A stretch of 64,000 bases of DNA from Bacteroidota bacterium (GCA_027624855.1 JAQBTQ010000015.1:1-64000); one strand, 5' to 3'. Shown: positions 47,006-56,401, numbered from the stretch's first letter. Notes: generated by a model from the letters alone, not told the origin. Numbers and translations: made by a program.

Positions 47006-48982
47006 ATGAAATTTCGGAATCTATCTCGTTGCGTGCTTCCCTTGCTTTTCACATTTATCGGTTGTTCGATGCTTGTGCAAGCACAAAGTGATTTCACCGT
47101 TGCCAGAGATCAATTTGCCAATGGACTCGTTTTTGAACAAATTTCATCACCTTCATTTGACAAAGGTGCATTAACCGTTCGATGGTCCTACAAACCGGGC
47201 CTGAGCGGTCAGTTTACTGGGATTGATTTGGCACTTGCACGATGCATAGACCTGTCATTACAGCGTGACTCGGCTGGTAGAAACGAAAACCTCAAATGGA
47301 CGATTTCAGCGAATAGCGCATCCATTGTGGGCTCAGAATCAAACCAAAGTGAATGGGGCGCCCGGTTCTTAAATCAATTAATGAAGGCCGATTTAGCAGA
47401 ACTTTGGCCCGTAGTGCAAGCCAATTGGTTGGCGTCTTGGGAAGCGGAGGAAACGGAGCCAAATCAAGCAATCAATCGTGTTCAAGCTCAACTGCTTTTT
47501 ACGAGCGGACATCCCTACGGCGAATGTCATTTTCCTGAAAATATCGAAGCGATTTCAATTGAAAAACTCGAGGAGCATCGCAGCAAATTTTGGAGACCCA
47601 ATATCTGTCATGTGGTTTGGAGTCGACCGAATCGAGCAGGTACCATCCCTGTCGAGTGGGCAAAAACATTGAACGCATGGATTGCCCGCGAGGTGCCAGC
47701 AGGATCCATCATCATCCCGGGTCGGCCTAATGAAATTCAAGTCGCCGTCATTGACCGAGAATCAGACTCGATTTCCGTTTCTGTTGCGCACAAGATCAGG
47801 ATGAAAATGAACCAACCAGATGCCATGGCCTTGGAACTATTGAACCTGGAGCTCCAATCCCATTGTGCTCATCAGATTGATCTCATGGCGGATGACTTCA
47901 TGGGTAAAATGCAAATCCGATGGTCGACCCAAGTCCACAAATTGATCACGGAATTGGATTCAGTCCTGAACTTCCTTTCCGAATCTACCTCTGAATCGAT
48001 TGAAGACTCGACGCTCATGGCCTTGAAACAGGCCTACCGAGAATCAGTATATGCTGATATTGGTGAAGCATCGACGGCTGGCTCCCGTTGGATTCAACTT
48101 TCGCATTCTCGTGAAATCTTGGACCTGAACTCCTTCGAGGAAGTATTGAACCAAATCGAAACTTCCGATTTGTACAGGATGGCGGCGATTCACATTCGTC
48201 CGGAACAATTGCACATCATCATCGATGGCAATCGAACAACCATTGAATCCGCCCTTGCAGGATGGGTGTCTCCCGAAAACATGGCATTTTTTGATACACA
48301 GGCTCAACGACTCAGCAATTACGGCCCCAGTCCTATGGGACTGACGTTCGAACAGGTGGTCGTAGCGCATTATGAAGCTCAGGGTGGGTTGGATGAAATT
48401 GATAAACTCAGGTCGCTCAAAACTTCTGGAACACTCTTGGCCTCCGGTTCACAATCCATGAACTTTGAGTTTTCACATCTCTATGGCGAAGGGTACCATA
48501 CAGCCGTCAAGGTGGATGGTCAAGTCATGATGGAGCAGAAAATCAATAATCAAGGAGGACAATCCATTCAAATGGGTCAACCACGGGTGCTCCCAGATGC
48601 TGAATTCCAGCGCCATCGACAGTATTTGTACTCAGCTTATTTGATGCATTTAGATGAAGTGGGAATTCAAGGGAGTCTCGCAGGAACCACAACCCTGGAA
48701 GGTTCTACTTACCATGTCATTGAACTTCATCGTGAGGGTCAATTGGAGATGAGCTTGTTTTTCGATGCCCAAACGAATCTATTGATGCGGACAGTCGAAA
48801 ATCGAAAAGGCCCAACTGGACCTCTTTTGATTACTACAGTTATCAGTGAGTATGCCGAGACTGAAGGGTTAATTTTCCCAATCAAAATTGCTCAATTATC
48901 GAATAATCAAAAGGTGATCATGGCAGTGGAATCCGTTGAAGTCAATCCAAAATTGGATAAATCAAAATTCACTTGGGAATGA
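47006..48982 (+). CDS. M16-like (non-catalytic) peptidase-fold protein with C-terminal LolA-like domain
   Basis: 658 residues with a signal peptide (LSRCVLPLLFTFIGCSMLVQ). Residues about 30-420 resemble an M16 (insulinase/PqqL) half (GLVFEQISSPSFDKGALTVR, GHPYGECHFPENIEAI), but the HxxEH zinc motif is missing at the expected place. Residues about 445-658 start EAQGGLDEIDKLRSLKTSGT and resemble the LolA-like/outer-membrane lipoprotein-sorting domain found at the end of many Bacteroidota M16 proteins. It is probably an inactive partner or chaperone in the periplasm. A lone CATATTTG lies 19 nt before the ATG. Its stop overlaps the ftsE-like gene (ATGA). Confidence 0.62.
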   Translation: MKFRNLSRCVLPLLFTFIGCSMLVQAQSDFTVARDQFANGLVFEQISSPSFDKGALTVRWSYKPGLSGQFTGIDLALARCIDLSLQRDSAGRNENLKWTISANSASIVGSESNQSEWGARFLNQLMKADLAELWPVVQANWLASWEAEETEPNQAINRVQAQLLFTSGHPYGECHFPENIEAISIEKLEEHRSKFWRPNICHVVWSRPNRAGTIPVEWAKTLNAWIAREVPAGSIIIPGRPNEIQVAVIDRESDSISVSVAHKIRMKMNQPDAMALELLNLELQSHCAHQIDLMADDFMGKMQIRWSTQVHKLITELDSVLNFLSESTSESIEDSTLMALKQAYRESVYADIGEASTAGSRWIQLSHSREILDLNSFEEVLNQIETSDLYRMAAIHIRPEQLHIIIDGNRTTIESALAGWVSPENMAFFDTQAQRLSNYGPSPMGLTFEQVVVAHYEAQGGLDEIDKLRSLKTSGTLLASGSQSMNFEFSHLYGEGYHTAVKVDGQVMMEQKINNQGGQSIQMGQPRVLPDAEFQRHRQYLYSAYLMHLDEVGIQGSLAGTTTLEGSTYHVIELHREGQLEMSLFFDAQTNLLMRTVENRKGPTGPLLITTVISEYAETEGLIFPIKIAQLSNNQKVIMAVESVEVNPKLDKSKFTWE

Positions 48983-49665
48983 ATAAGCAACCATTGATTC
49001 AATTGCAAAATGCATCGGTCGCGCAGGCAGAGCATCTGGTACTCAAAGAAGTCAATCTCGAGGTCATGCCGGGTGAATTGGTCTATTTGATTGGGAAAAC
49101 CGGATCAGGAAAGAGTTCGTTGCTTCGTGCCATTTATGGGGATCTTCCGCTGAGAGGGGGAAGCGGGATGGTTTGCGGGCATGACCTGACAAAAATCAAT
49201 CGCAAAAACGTTCATCAATTAAGGCGCGATTTGGGAATCGTTTTCCAAGATTTTGCATTGCTCCAAGATCGGTCTGCTGCCTCAAATCTTGATTTTGTGC
49301 TCGATGCGACTGGCTGGAAACGAGGTAAAACTCGTGAAAATAGGATCCAATCTTGTCTCGAGGCAGTCGGCCTTGGTACAAAAGGGTATAAAATGCCTCA
49401 TGCATTATCCGGAGGAGAACAACAACGCCTTGCCATCGCTCGAGCGTTACTGAATGAACCCCATTTGATCGTAGCAGATGAACCCACAGGAAACCTGGAT
49501 CCGGAGACCACCGAAGGAATTCTTCAACTGTTGCACAGTTTGGTTCAACAGGATCGTGCGGTGGTCATGGCGACCCACGACCACCTTGCCCTGAAGCGCT
49601 ACCCTGGCAGGGTTATGGAATGCGTTGGTGGCATGATGAATGAAAAACTTAGCATCGCTGGTTGA
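48979..49665 (+). CDS. ftsE: FtsE-type ABC ATP-binding protein
   Basis: 228 residues from ATG 48979 (ATGA overlap with the previous stop). Walker A is [12 protein letters not shown], the Q-loop region is [10 protein letters not shown], the signature is [15 protein letters not shown], and Walker B is [12 protein letters not shown]. Sequence and length match FtsE, which with FtsX regulates peptidoglycan hydrolases during division. No ftsX lies nearby; it is often separate in Bacteroidota. A LolD-type role is the alternative. Confidence 0.82.
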   Translation: MNKQPLIQLQNASVAQAEHLVLKEVNLEVMPGELVYLIGKTGSGKSSLLRAIYGDLPLRGGSGMVCGHDLTKINRKNVHQLRRDLGIVFQDFALLQDRSAASNLDFVLDATGWKRGKTRENRIQSCLEAVGLGTKGYKMPHALSGGEQQRLAIARALLNEPHLIVADEPTGNLDPETTEGILQLLHSLVQQDRAVVMATHDHLALKRYPGRVMECVGGMMNEKLSIAG

Positions 49666-49676
49666 AGAATCTGCGC

Positions 49677-50417
49677 ATGAATCCCATCATCAGCGTCATC
49701 ATACCCGTCAAACGCAATGTCACTGGACTCTCGGTGACCGTTGATGCCCTGCATGCCCTCGACCAACAAGGCATCGAAATCATCGTAGTCGACGGCGGAG
49801 GCTGCGCCGAAACCAAAACTTGGTTGCTTCAGCATCAATCGAAAATTGACCATGTAAGAAGTGCTCCGGACGGCGGTATTTATGATGCTTTGAACTACGG
49901 AATTGGTTGTGCTAATGGGCAATGGATTTGGTGTGCAGGTGCAGGTGACCTGCCGATACAAGGTACATGGAAGGCCATACTCAATGGATCTCTAGCATTG
50001 GACGAAAAATCTGTCCAAATCTTTTCTGTTGAGATGGATGGCGAATCGGAAAATGGCGTTCCAACATCTTACAATGCGCGATGGGATGAATCATTGATCT
50101 GGCGGAACACAGCCCATCATCAAGGTTTTCTCTATCCCAAATCAATGGTTCATGAGGTCAAATTTGACACCCAGTTCAAAGTACTTGCCGATTACGCTTT
50201 GCATTTAAGCTGGTGGAATGAAGGAAGAAAAGCGGAACTTCACCGGAGCTCACTTTCAATGGTCGAGTCAGGCGGCATTTCGCGGCAATTTACTCCCTCA
50301 CTCTACTTGGAAGAATGGCGTTTAAAAAAGCAAATTTTAAGCGGTTGGCGAAAATGGCTCCAACCATTTTGGCTGTTCGGGAAATTCACATTCAAGAAAA
50401 CGGGTTTGAAACGTTAA
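49677..50417 (+). CDS. Glycosyltransferase, GT-A fold (WcaA/PglI-like family 2)
   Basis: 246 residues from ATG 49677; a TTG 15 bp upstream is less likely. The N-terminal nucleotide-sugar fold reads MNPIISVIIPVKRNVTGLSV, with EIIVVDGGGCAETKTWL. The sugar-handling motif SAPDGGIYDALNYGI is the form common in WcaE-like and colanic-acid transferases. The later YNARWDESLIWRNTAHHQG portion matches the same group. It probably adds a sugar to a surface polysaccharide. Its stop overlaps that of the convergent GT4 gene by 4 bp. Confidence 0.88.
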   Translation: MNPIISVIIPVKRNVTGLSVTVDALHALDQQGIEIIVVDGGGCAETKTWLLQHQSKIDHVRSAPDGGIYDALNYGIGCANGQWIWCAGAGDLPIQGTWKAILNGSLALDEKSVQIFSVEMDGESENGVPTSYNARWDESLIWRNTAHHQGFLYPKSMVHEVKFDTQFKVLADYALHLSWWNEGRKAELHRSSLSMVESGGISRQFTPSLYLEEWRLKKQILSGWRKWLQPFWLFGKFTFKKTGLKR

Positions 50418-51556
50418 AGCGCTTTCGCTTGACGAAGTGCCAATACAATTTGATTTTCTTCCTGTTCCCAATTCAATTCGTCACTGGCTGAAGCACACTG
50501 CGCTATCCAGTGTTCCTTCGTTTTGCTCAAGACTTGAACTACGGCCGCTGCAATGGCTTGAGGAGTCGAAGTTTGTGCCACTTCTCCAACTTCATAATGC
50601 TGAATGATTTGAGATACTTCAGGCATGGCCGAAGCCACCACCGGAATTCCTGCATGGATGTAATCAAAAAGCTTATTTGGAAGACTCATCCAATAGTTAC
50701 CATGGACTCCTTGATCCAAACTCAAGCCTACGTCCGCTGAGCCGGTCAGATTCCGCAGTTCTTCGAACGGCATTTTTGGAAGGCAAATCAACCGACCATT
50801 GAATTCCGGTACTTGGGAATTGGCCCAATGCCATTCTTCACCACCTCCAACGATTACCAAGTACCAACTGGGTTCGTTCTCCAAACACGCTACTGCTTGT
50901 TTCACTCCACGATCTTTGTCGAGAAATGCGCCTTGCAAAATCAAGAAAGTTGCGTCTACAGGTATGTTCAATTGAGTGCGCCAATCTCCTTCCAACACCA
51001 CTTTTCCATGATTTAAATCCACTGATTTTCGCGGCATATTGCGTACAACAAGCGGCTTGCCCCCTCGTGCCAGCGGATATCGGGCATGATAAGCCTCCGC
51101 AATGCTTGCATTAACTGTAATAACCGAGGTCAACGACGGAAAAATAGCTCGTTCCAGGGTTAACCAAACCCATCTTTGAAAAGGCCTACCTGTTAATCCC
51201 GCAGCCTCAGTGAAAAACTCATGGCTGTCATAGATAAGCGGAACGCGGTGCAATTTTGATACGAGAAATGCCGGAAGAAGGGTGTCGAGGTCATTGGACC
51301 AAATGGCTTCATGTCGGTTACGGAGAAGCTCGAAGAAGTACGCTAATTGAAGATGGGCATAAAACAGAAAGCCCCGCTCTGCAATCAATCTCAGGCGGTT
51401 CCCAGAATATGGAATGAATAGCGGTTTTGAATCATTCTGCAATCGACCAATGAGGTTTGGACTCCAACCATGAGTTTGCAGCGTAGCGCACGTTTTGAGC
51501 ACACGTTGGTCGTGGTTCAAATCATTGGATACAAGAACCGCAATTCGCCGCTTCAT
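50414..51556 (-). CDS. Glycosyltransferase, GT-B fold (family 4-like)
   Basis: 380 residues. The N-terminal Rossmann half (RIAVLVSNDLNHDQRVLKTC) and C-terminal half with VDATFLILQGAFLDKDRGVK and the LSLDQGVHGNYWMSLPNKLF donor-binding region fit GT4 enzymes. IPVVASAMPEVSQII carries the donor-loop position. It would transfer an activated sugar to a lipid-linked or surface glycan. It is the last gene of the recR-led minus run, 5 bp after the exonuclease gene. Confidence 0.87.
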   Translation of the reverse strand: MKRRIAVLVSNDLNHDQRVLKTCATLQTHGWSPNLIGRLQNDSKPLFIPYSGNRLRLIAERGFLFYAHLQLAYFFELLRNRHEAIWSNDLDTLLPAFLVSKLHRVPLIYDSHEFFTEAAGLTGRPFQRWVWLTLERAIFPSLTSVITVNASIAEAYHARYPLARGGKPLVVRNMPRKSVDLNHGKVVLEGDWRTQLNIPVDATFLILQGAFLDKDRGVKQAVACLENEPSWYLVIVGGGEEWHWANSQVPEFNGRLICLPKMPFEELRNLTGSADVGLSLDQGVHGNYWMSLPNKLFDYIHAGIPVVASAMPEVSQIIQHYEVGEVAQTSTPQAIAAAVVQVLSKTKEHWIAQCASASDELNWEQEENQIVLALRQAKAL

Positions 51557-51561
51557 TGGCT

Positions 51562-52401
51562 TTAGGATTTCATCCCTTCGTGCACACGCCGCAGCACTTT
51601 TTTTGTGTACTCTGGAAAATCAGCGCCCATCATCCATCCATAATACCCCGGATTCTCTTCCAACACGCGCTTGACAGGTTTTCCTTTGTGTTGGCCAAAA
51701 TTGAATAACACCTCTCCTGCCTCATCGAATACAAATCGTCCTGCGAGGTCTGCAAACGATTGCCGCTGACAAAAAACACCGAGCTCATCCATGTCCGTTG
51801 GTACAGGTCCAACGGTCTCTTCTTCTGAGATACGGACCGTTGTATTCTCATACCTGTGCAATTGCGCAAGTAAGACCTCTAAGGTTGCCTCTGTATCTGG
51901 AAGCGCTTCATGAGCCCCTTCCAATTCTTTGTCGCAATAAAAACGATAAGCCGCCCGAAGCGTGCGCTGTTCCATCTTGTGAAAGATGTTCTGAACATCA
52001 ATCAAATTGCGATTTTCTAAATCAAAATCGATGCCCGATCTCAAAAATTCTTCGGCAAGAAATGGCACGTCAAAACGGTTTGAATTATACCCTCCTAAAT
52101 CACAACCATCCAGAAACGAAGCCATGCTTTTGGCGTATTGCTGAAAGGTCGGTTTATCTCGAACATCCTCATCATAGATTCCATGAATTAAACTGGATTC
52201 CAATGGAATTGGCATATTCGGATTGATGAGCAATCGATGAGCATGGCCGCGACGTTCTGGTTTCTTTTCAATGGAACCATCAACATTGACCTTAATCATT
52301 GCAATCTCCACAATGCGATCCTTGGTCAAATCCGTGCCCGTGGTTTCTAAATCAAAAATGACCAAAGGGCGCTTTAGGTGAAGTACAGAAGTATCCATCA
52401 T
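51562..52401 (-). CDS. 3'-5' exonuclease, DnaQ/DEDDh family with C-terminal DUF3820-like domain
   Basis: 279 residues. Exo I is LVIFDLETTGTDLTKDRIVE, Exo II is LGGYNSNRFDVPFLAEE, and Exo III is AHEALPDTEATLEVLL, a complete DEDDh set. The last 60 residues (FNFGQHKGKPVKRVLEENPG) resemble the small DUF3820/quorum-type domain often fused to Bacteroidota DnaQ-like nucleases. It may proofread DNA or act in repair; it is not the replicative epsilon by linkage. It starts 16 bp after the E2 gene. Confidence 0.9.
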   Translation of the reverse strand: MMDTSVLHLKRPLVIFDLETTGTDLTKDRIVEIAMIKVNVDGSIEKKPERRGHAHRLLINPNMPIPLESSLIHGIYDEDVRDKPTFQQYAKSMASFLDGCDLGGYNSNRFDVPFLAEEFLRSGIDFDLENRNLIDVQNIFHKMEQRTLRAAYRFYCDKELEGAHEALPDTEATLEVLLAQLHRYENTTVRISEEETVGPVPTDMDELGVFCQRQSFADLAGRFVFDEAGEVLFNFGQHKGKPVKRVLEENPGYYGWMMGADFPEYTKKVLRRVHEGMKS

Positions 52402-52417
52402 CTTAGGTGATCTTCGA

Positions 52418-53800
52418 CTAAACCACTGGTCGGTTCAGATCAAATTCTTCAAGGTATTGCGCAACCCGCTTCACGAAACTCCCACCCAACATTCCGTCCA
52501 CCACTCGATGGTCGTAGCTATGGCTTAAAAACATCATGTGCCTTATGCCAATGGAGTCACCTTCAGGCGTTTCAATGACCGCTGGTTTTTTGCGTATCGC
52601 GCCGAGCGCCAAAATACCAACCTGGGGTTGATTGATGATGGGGGTTCCCATGACATTACCAAAAGTGCCCACGTTGGACATGGTGTAGGTTCCTCCAGCA
52701 GTATCATCCGGTTTCAATTTTCCATTTCGTGCCCTATCTGCCAAATCGTTCACCTTGTGAGCGAGTCCTACTAGGCTTAATTGATCTGCATTATGAATGA
52801 CCGGTACGATGAGATTTCCCGACGGCAATGCTGCCGCCATTCCCAAATTGATCTGCTTTTTAATGATGATTCGGTCACCATCGACACTCGCATTGACGCC
52901 TGGGAAATCCCGAATCGCTTTGATAATCGCTTCTGCAATCAATGGAGTGAAAGTCAACTTGGTACCGTGAGCCCTAGCAAATTCGTCCTTGTTCCTATTG
53001 CGCCACTGAACGATTCGAGTCATATCCGCTTCAACAAAACTCGTCACGTGAGGACTGGTTTGGACCGAGCGAACCATGTGATCCGCTATCATCTTTCTCA
53101 TTCGGTCCATTTCCACAATTTCGTCCTGACCTGATACGCTCACTGCTGCAGCAATGGGCATCGCTACCGATGAAGCGACGGCAGTTGGCTTTTGCGCATT
53201 ACTGGCTGAGGTCATAGTCGACGATGAAGAACCCGTGCTTCGCTCGTTGACGTAGCCTAGTATGTCTTTTTTGGTGACCCGACCTTCTGATCCTGTCCCA
53301 GAAATGGCTTCCAATTCTGAAAGGGTCACTCCTTCGGACTGAGCAATGCTTCGAACCAATGGAGAATAAAACCTTCCATTTGATCCAGTTCTGGAAGGCA
53401 TTTGGTCCAGTGGTTCATTCAATGGTTTATTCATTGTTGCCCCGCCGACAGGCAACGGAGATTCCAATGATTGTATCACTTCCTCCGGAACCGGTTCTTC
53501 CTTTATTTCTGGGATAACCGCAGCTGCTTCAGGAGCAGAAGGCTCAGCGGTGCCCACTCCATCCGTATCAAATTTGGCAATGGGTTGACCCACTGCGATG
53601 ACATCACCTTCCGAAACCAACCATTCAACCAACGTGCCATTTTCAGGGGCGGGAACCTCACTATCCACTTTATCTGTCGCGATCTCAACCAATGCTTCGT
53701 CAGCATCAATCCGTTCTCCGGCATTCACAACGAATTTCGTGATGGTGGCTTCTGCCACACTCTCACCCATCTTTGGTAAAAGGATTTCAATTATGGCCAT
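52418..53800 (-). CDS. Dihydrolipoyllysine acyltransferase (E2) of a 2-oxo acid dehydrogenase complex
   Basis: 460 residues. One lipoyl domain at 1-77 has the lipoylated lysine K44 in EIATDKVDSEVP. The E1/E3-binding domain is near 140-180 (FYSPLVRSIAQSEGVTLSEL). The acyltransferase core ends with SHSYDHRVVDGMLGG (catalytic His). It moves acyl groups from E1 to CoA. One lipoyl domain and the overall sequence suit a branched-chain or 2-oxoglutarate complex; E1 and E3 are not adjacent, so I leave the substrate open. It overlaps the GT2 fusion gene by 14 bp. Confidence 0.92.
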   Translation of the reverse strand: MAIIEILLPKMGESVAEATITKFVVNAGERIDADEALVEIATDKVDSEVPAPENGTLVEWLVSEGDVIAVGQPIAKFDTDGVGTAEPSAPEAAAVIPEIKEEPVPEEVIQSLESPLPVGGATMNKPLNEPLDQMPSRTGSNGRFYSPLVRSIAQSEGVTLSELEAISGTGSEGRVTKKDILGYVNERSTGSSSSTMTSASNAQKPTAVASSVAMPIAAAVSVSGQDEIVEMDRMRKMIADHMVRSVQTSPHVTSFVEADMTRIVQWRNRNKDEFARAHGTKLTFTPLIAEAIIKAIRDFPGVNASVDGDRIIIKKQINLGMAAALPSGNLIVPVIHNADQLSLVGLAHKVNDLADRARNGKLKPDDTAGGTYTMSNVGTFGNVMGTPIINQPQVGILALGAIRKKPAVIETPEGDSIGIRHMMFLSHSYDHRVVDGMLGGSFVKRVAQYLEEFDLNRPVV

Positions 53801-55763
53801 GTCGATGTATTGCGCTTTGCGAAATTAAGGCTTCCCAGATGACTTGAAGGTCCATTGTCCAACGATAATCACGAACATAGGTCAATAGCACACGTTCTTT
53901 CTCCCTATCTCCAACGTTTTCAACACGTTGGAAAACAAATTCACTTGCGAATCTCGCGTTCGAATCCTTCATTTCGTCGAATCCTACCCAAGTTCCTTGC
54001 CCGAGTATGATTTCCAGAGCCCGAGCCAACCAATTTCCTTGCTTGCGCATGAACAAAATTGGAAACCCGATGAAAACAAAAATCGAGACCAAAACGTCCA
54101 AAATTCTTTTTGCACGGCGTGCTTTGGCCGTGAAAATAGCCCGATCAAGGTCGTCGATGCCTGATTTCTCCGGCCCCCCTTCTCCCACAATTTGTTCCCT
54201 ATCTGTCCAAGCAATTCGAAACCGAACGTCTGTTTGATTTGCCTTGGCCATGGCGCGAATCATTGCAGATGAAGAAACGTCTTTTCCACTGATGATCACT
54301 TCATTGAATTGATGAATCCGTATGGCTTCATTCAAATCGTCAATGGTTCCCAGCCAGCGAATGTCTTCGTTGGAATTCTCGAGCATTTTGCCCTCTGGAC
54401 TTAAAGCATGGGCAATATCGAATTCAATGGGTTCCATGACATCGCTGCTTCGAACCATCGATTGTATGGCATCCAAATCATCGGGACCTGAAATGAATAA
54501 TCGCTTTGGTCTCGGATCCCGGACACCACTTCGAACCAAGGGCAGCACGACCCTTGTCAGAAACATCACGAGAGGCAAGGAAGCCATGCCAAAAATGAAT
54601 ACAGCTCGACTGAATCGAATGGCCTCAGGCAAGAGGCCATAGGTCGCCAACAATACCATGGTGCCTATCGCCACTCCCTTCAATAGGTTGCGCCAACGCA
54701 ATGGTCTGTCATACCCTCCTTGAACCTTAATCGCTACCAACCAGACCAAAGTATACACGGCTGTTGCTGGAAGAGCCCAGTTCCAATCATAATCTATCCC
54801 TTGCCATTGGCCATAATAATGCAAAAAAGCAACCAGTAATCCCCATGTCAAACAAGCGTCAAGCAGAGGTGTAATTGAATTACGCCAAACCCTTGATATT
54901 ATGGCAATTATGGCTCTAAAATAAATTGCCATTTGAATCAATGCATGCATCGCTCGACCGCGTGGACCCGCGAAATGATTACGAGCAAAAATTTGCATTG
55001 CACGATAGAAGACCAGCACGTAATTCAGGGACCCTTTTTTCGTACTCTCTCCTTTGTAATGGATGATGCTGGTATCTGCAAAAAAATGATTTTCCCACCC
55101 TCCTTTCATGATGCGCCAGCTCAGGTCAATGTCTTCTCCGTACATGAAGTAACTCTCGTCCAACAGTCCAACCTCATCCAATACGGACCGTTTCATCCAC
55201 ATGAAAGCTCCACTCAAAATTTCGATTTTTTGAGATTGATCAATGGGAAGATGCCCGAGGTAATACCGATTCAACTTAGCTGATTTTGGAGCCAATTTGT
55301 ACAGACCGGAAATCTTCCAGAAAGCAGCTTCAGGTGTTGGAATTCCCCGTTTTGATTCAGGCAGGAATCGCCCAGCACCGTCTAACATGGGCACTCCCAA
55401 TCCCCCAAGTTGAGGTTGTGAATCGGCATAACTGATGCATTTCCATAAGGTGTCTTCTTGAATGATTGTATCCGGATTCAACAAGAGCACCCACCTTCCT
55501 TTCGATTGAGTAATGGCCAGATTGTTTGCTTTCGAGAACCCCAGGTTTTCATCCAATTCCATCAGCTTGACATGAGGAAATTGATTTCGAACCATGGCAC
55601 AGGATCCATCAACAGAATGATTGTCTACCACCCACACATCGCCGTCAAGCCCTTGTTCCCGGAGCACCTGAATACTTCGATCCACAGAAAGCAGGCATTG
55701 GGATAGAAAATGCTCTACGTTATAGTTTACGATGATGACAGAAACGTCCAAAATTGAAATCAA
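53787..55763 (-). CDS. Fusion: GT2 glycosyltransferase, membrane domain, CoA_binding_3-like domain and truncated sugar-transferase tail
   Basis: 658 residues from a TTG start overlapping the recR stop (TTGA). Residues 1-245 are a GT2 transferase (VSVIIVNYNVEHFL, LLLNPDTIIQED, YFMYGEDIDLSWR). Residues 275-415 hold about five membrane spans. Residues 420-520 resemble the CoA_binding_3 domain of CapD/WbaP-type proteins (WLGTIDDLNEAIRIHQFNEV). Residues 550-600 keep the first helix of a bacterial sugar transferase (AKRILDVLVSIFVFIGFPIL) and a terminal GQGTWVGF, but the catalytic core between them is missing. Probably a surface-polysaccharide glycosyltransferase whose phosphotransferase part is no longer catalytic. 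Confidence 0.8.
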   Translation of the reverse strand: MISILDVSVIIVNYNVEHFLSQCLLSVDRSIQVLREQGLDGDVWVVDNHSVDGSCAMVRNQFPHVKLMELDENLGFSKANNLAITQSKGRWVLLLNPDTIIQEDTLWKCISYADSQPQLGGLGVPMLDGAGRFLPESKRGIPTPEAAFWKISGLYKLAPKSAKLNRYYLGHLPIDQSQKIEILSGAFMWMKRSVLDEVGLLDESYFMYGEDIDLSWRIMKGGWENHFFADTSIIHYKGESTKKGSLNYVLVFYRAMQIFARNHFAGPRGRAMHALIQMAIYFRAIIAIISRVWRNSITPLLDACLTWGLLVAFLHYYGQWQGIDYDWNWALPATAVYTLVWLVAIKVQGGYDRPLRWRNLLKGVAIGTMVLLATYGLLPEAIRFSRAVFIFGMASLPLVMFLTRVVLPLVRSGVRDPRPKRLFISGPDDLDAIQSMVRSSDVMEPIEFDIAHALSPEGKMLENSNEDIRWLGTIDDLNEAIRIHQFNEVIISGKDVSSSAMIRAMAKANQTDVRFRIAWTDREQIVGEGGPEKSGIDDLDRAIFTAKARRAKRILDVLVSIFVFIGFPILFMRKQGNWLARALEIILGQGTWVGFDEMKDSNARFASEFVFQRVENVGDREKERVLLTYVRDYRWTMDLQVIWEALISQSAIHRHGHN

Positions 55764-56377
55764 TGCGTGTAGGGAATTCGTTGCTTAAGGCTTTGAATCA
55801 AGGTCGCCTCATCAGCATGTTGCAGATCTTCACCTACAGATAAACCGCGAGCTATAGCAGTAATCTTCAATGGAAGATCCGATAGTTTGCGGAAAAGGTA
55901 AAAGGCCGTCGTCTCACCTTCCATGGTGGCTGGCAAAGCGAAAATGACTTCAGTTTCAGGCAATTCTTGAGTGTATCTTTTCAACCTCTCAACGAGGGTT
56001 TCAATATTCAAATCATTGGGTCCAATGCCATCCATCGGACTGATCACCCCGCCTAAAACGTGATATTTCCCAGAAAATTGCCCCGTGCTTTCCATGGCCA
56101 ATAAATCGCGGATGTCTTCCACAACACAAACCAACTGGGAAGACCGCGATGAATTTTCACAAATAGAGCAAGTAGGATCTTCCGTCAGGTTATGGCATTC
56201 GCTGCAAGCGTGTATCCCCTCTTTCATCTTCAACAAGGCTCCTGCAAAGGCCTCGACTTGCTCATCACTTCTCGCCAATAAATTGAGCACGAGACGCAGG
56301 GCTGTTTTTTTTCCTATTCCTGGCAAGGACGATACCTGGTCTACTGCAGCTTCAATTAATCGAGATGGAAGTTCCAT
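55760..56377 (-). CDS. recR: Recombination mediator protein RecR
   Basis: 205 residues. The helix-hairpin-helix SSLPGIGKKTALRL, the zinc finger CSECHNLTEDPTCSIC and the TOPRIM region (LVCVVEDIRDLLAMESTGQF) are intact. RecR with RecO loads RecA onto SSB-coated single-stranded DNA. It begins 36 bp from the divergent symporter gene, with TAAATTTG 4 nt before its ATG, and opens a five-gene minus run. Confidence 0.97.
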   Translation of the reverse strand: MELPSRLIEAAVDQVSSLPGIGKKTALRLVLNLLARSDEQVEAFAGALLKMKEGIHACSECHNLTEDPTCSICENSSRSSQLVCVVEDIRDLLAMESTGQFSGKYHVLGGVISPMDGIGPNDLNIETLVERLKRYTQELPETEVIFALPATMEGETTAFYLFRKLSDLPLKITAIARGLSVGEDLQHADEATLIQSLKQRIPYTH

Positions 56378-56381
56378 GGTG

Positions 56382-56389
56382 CAAATTTA
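56382..56389 (-). promoter_or_regulatory. Promoter -7 box of recR (TAAATTTG)
   Basis: On the minus strand TAAATTTG, CACC and ATG follow each other, the same 15-mer as at mnmA. Twelve bp separate it from the divergent symporter box. Confidence 0.65.
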
Positions 56390-56401
56390 CAGGGGCTTCT
56401 G

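Noticed and set aside
46930-47097. Longer hutH reading frame overlapping the divergent gene
   Set aside because: Residue numbering of the MIO and Tyr sites and the 4-nt promoter-like box favour the GTG at 46929; the extra residues do not resemble HutH.
48979-49665. ftsE as part of a normal ftsEX pair
   Set aside because: The adjacent downstream gene is a glycosyltransferase with no FtsX features, so a local ftsX partner is not claimed.
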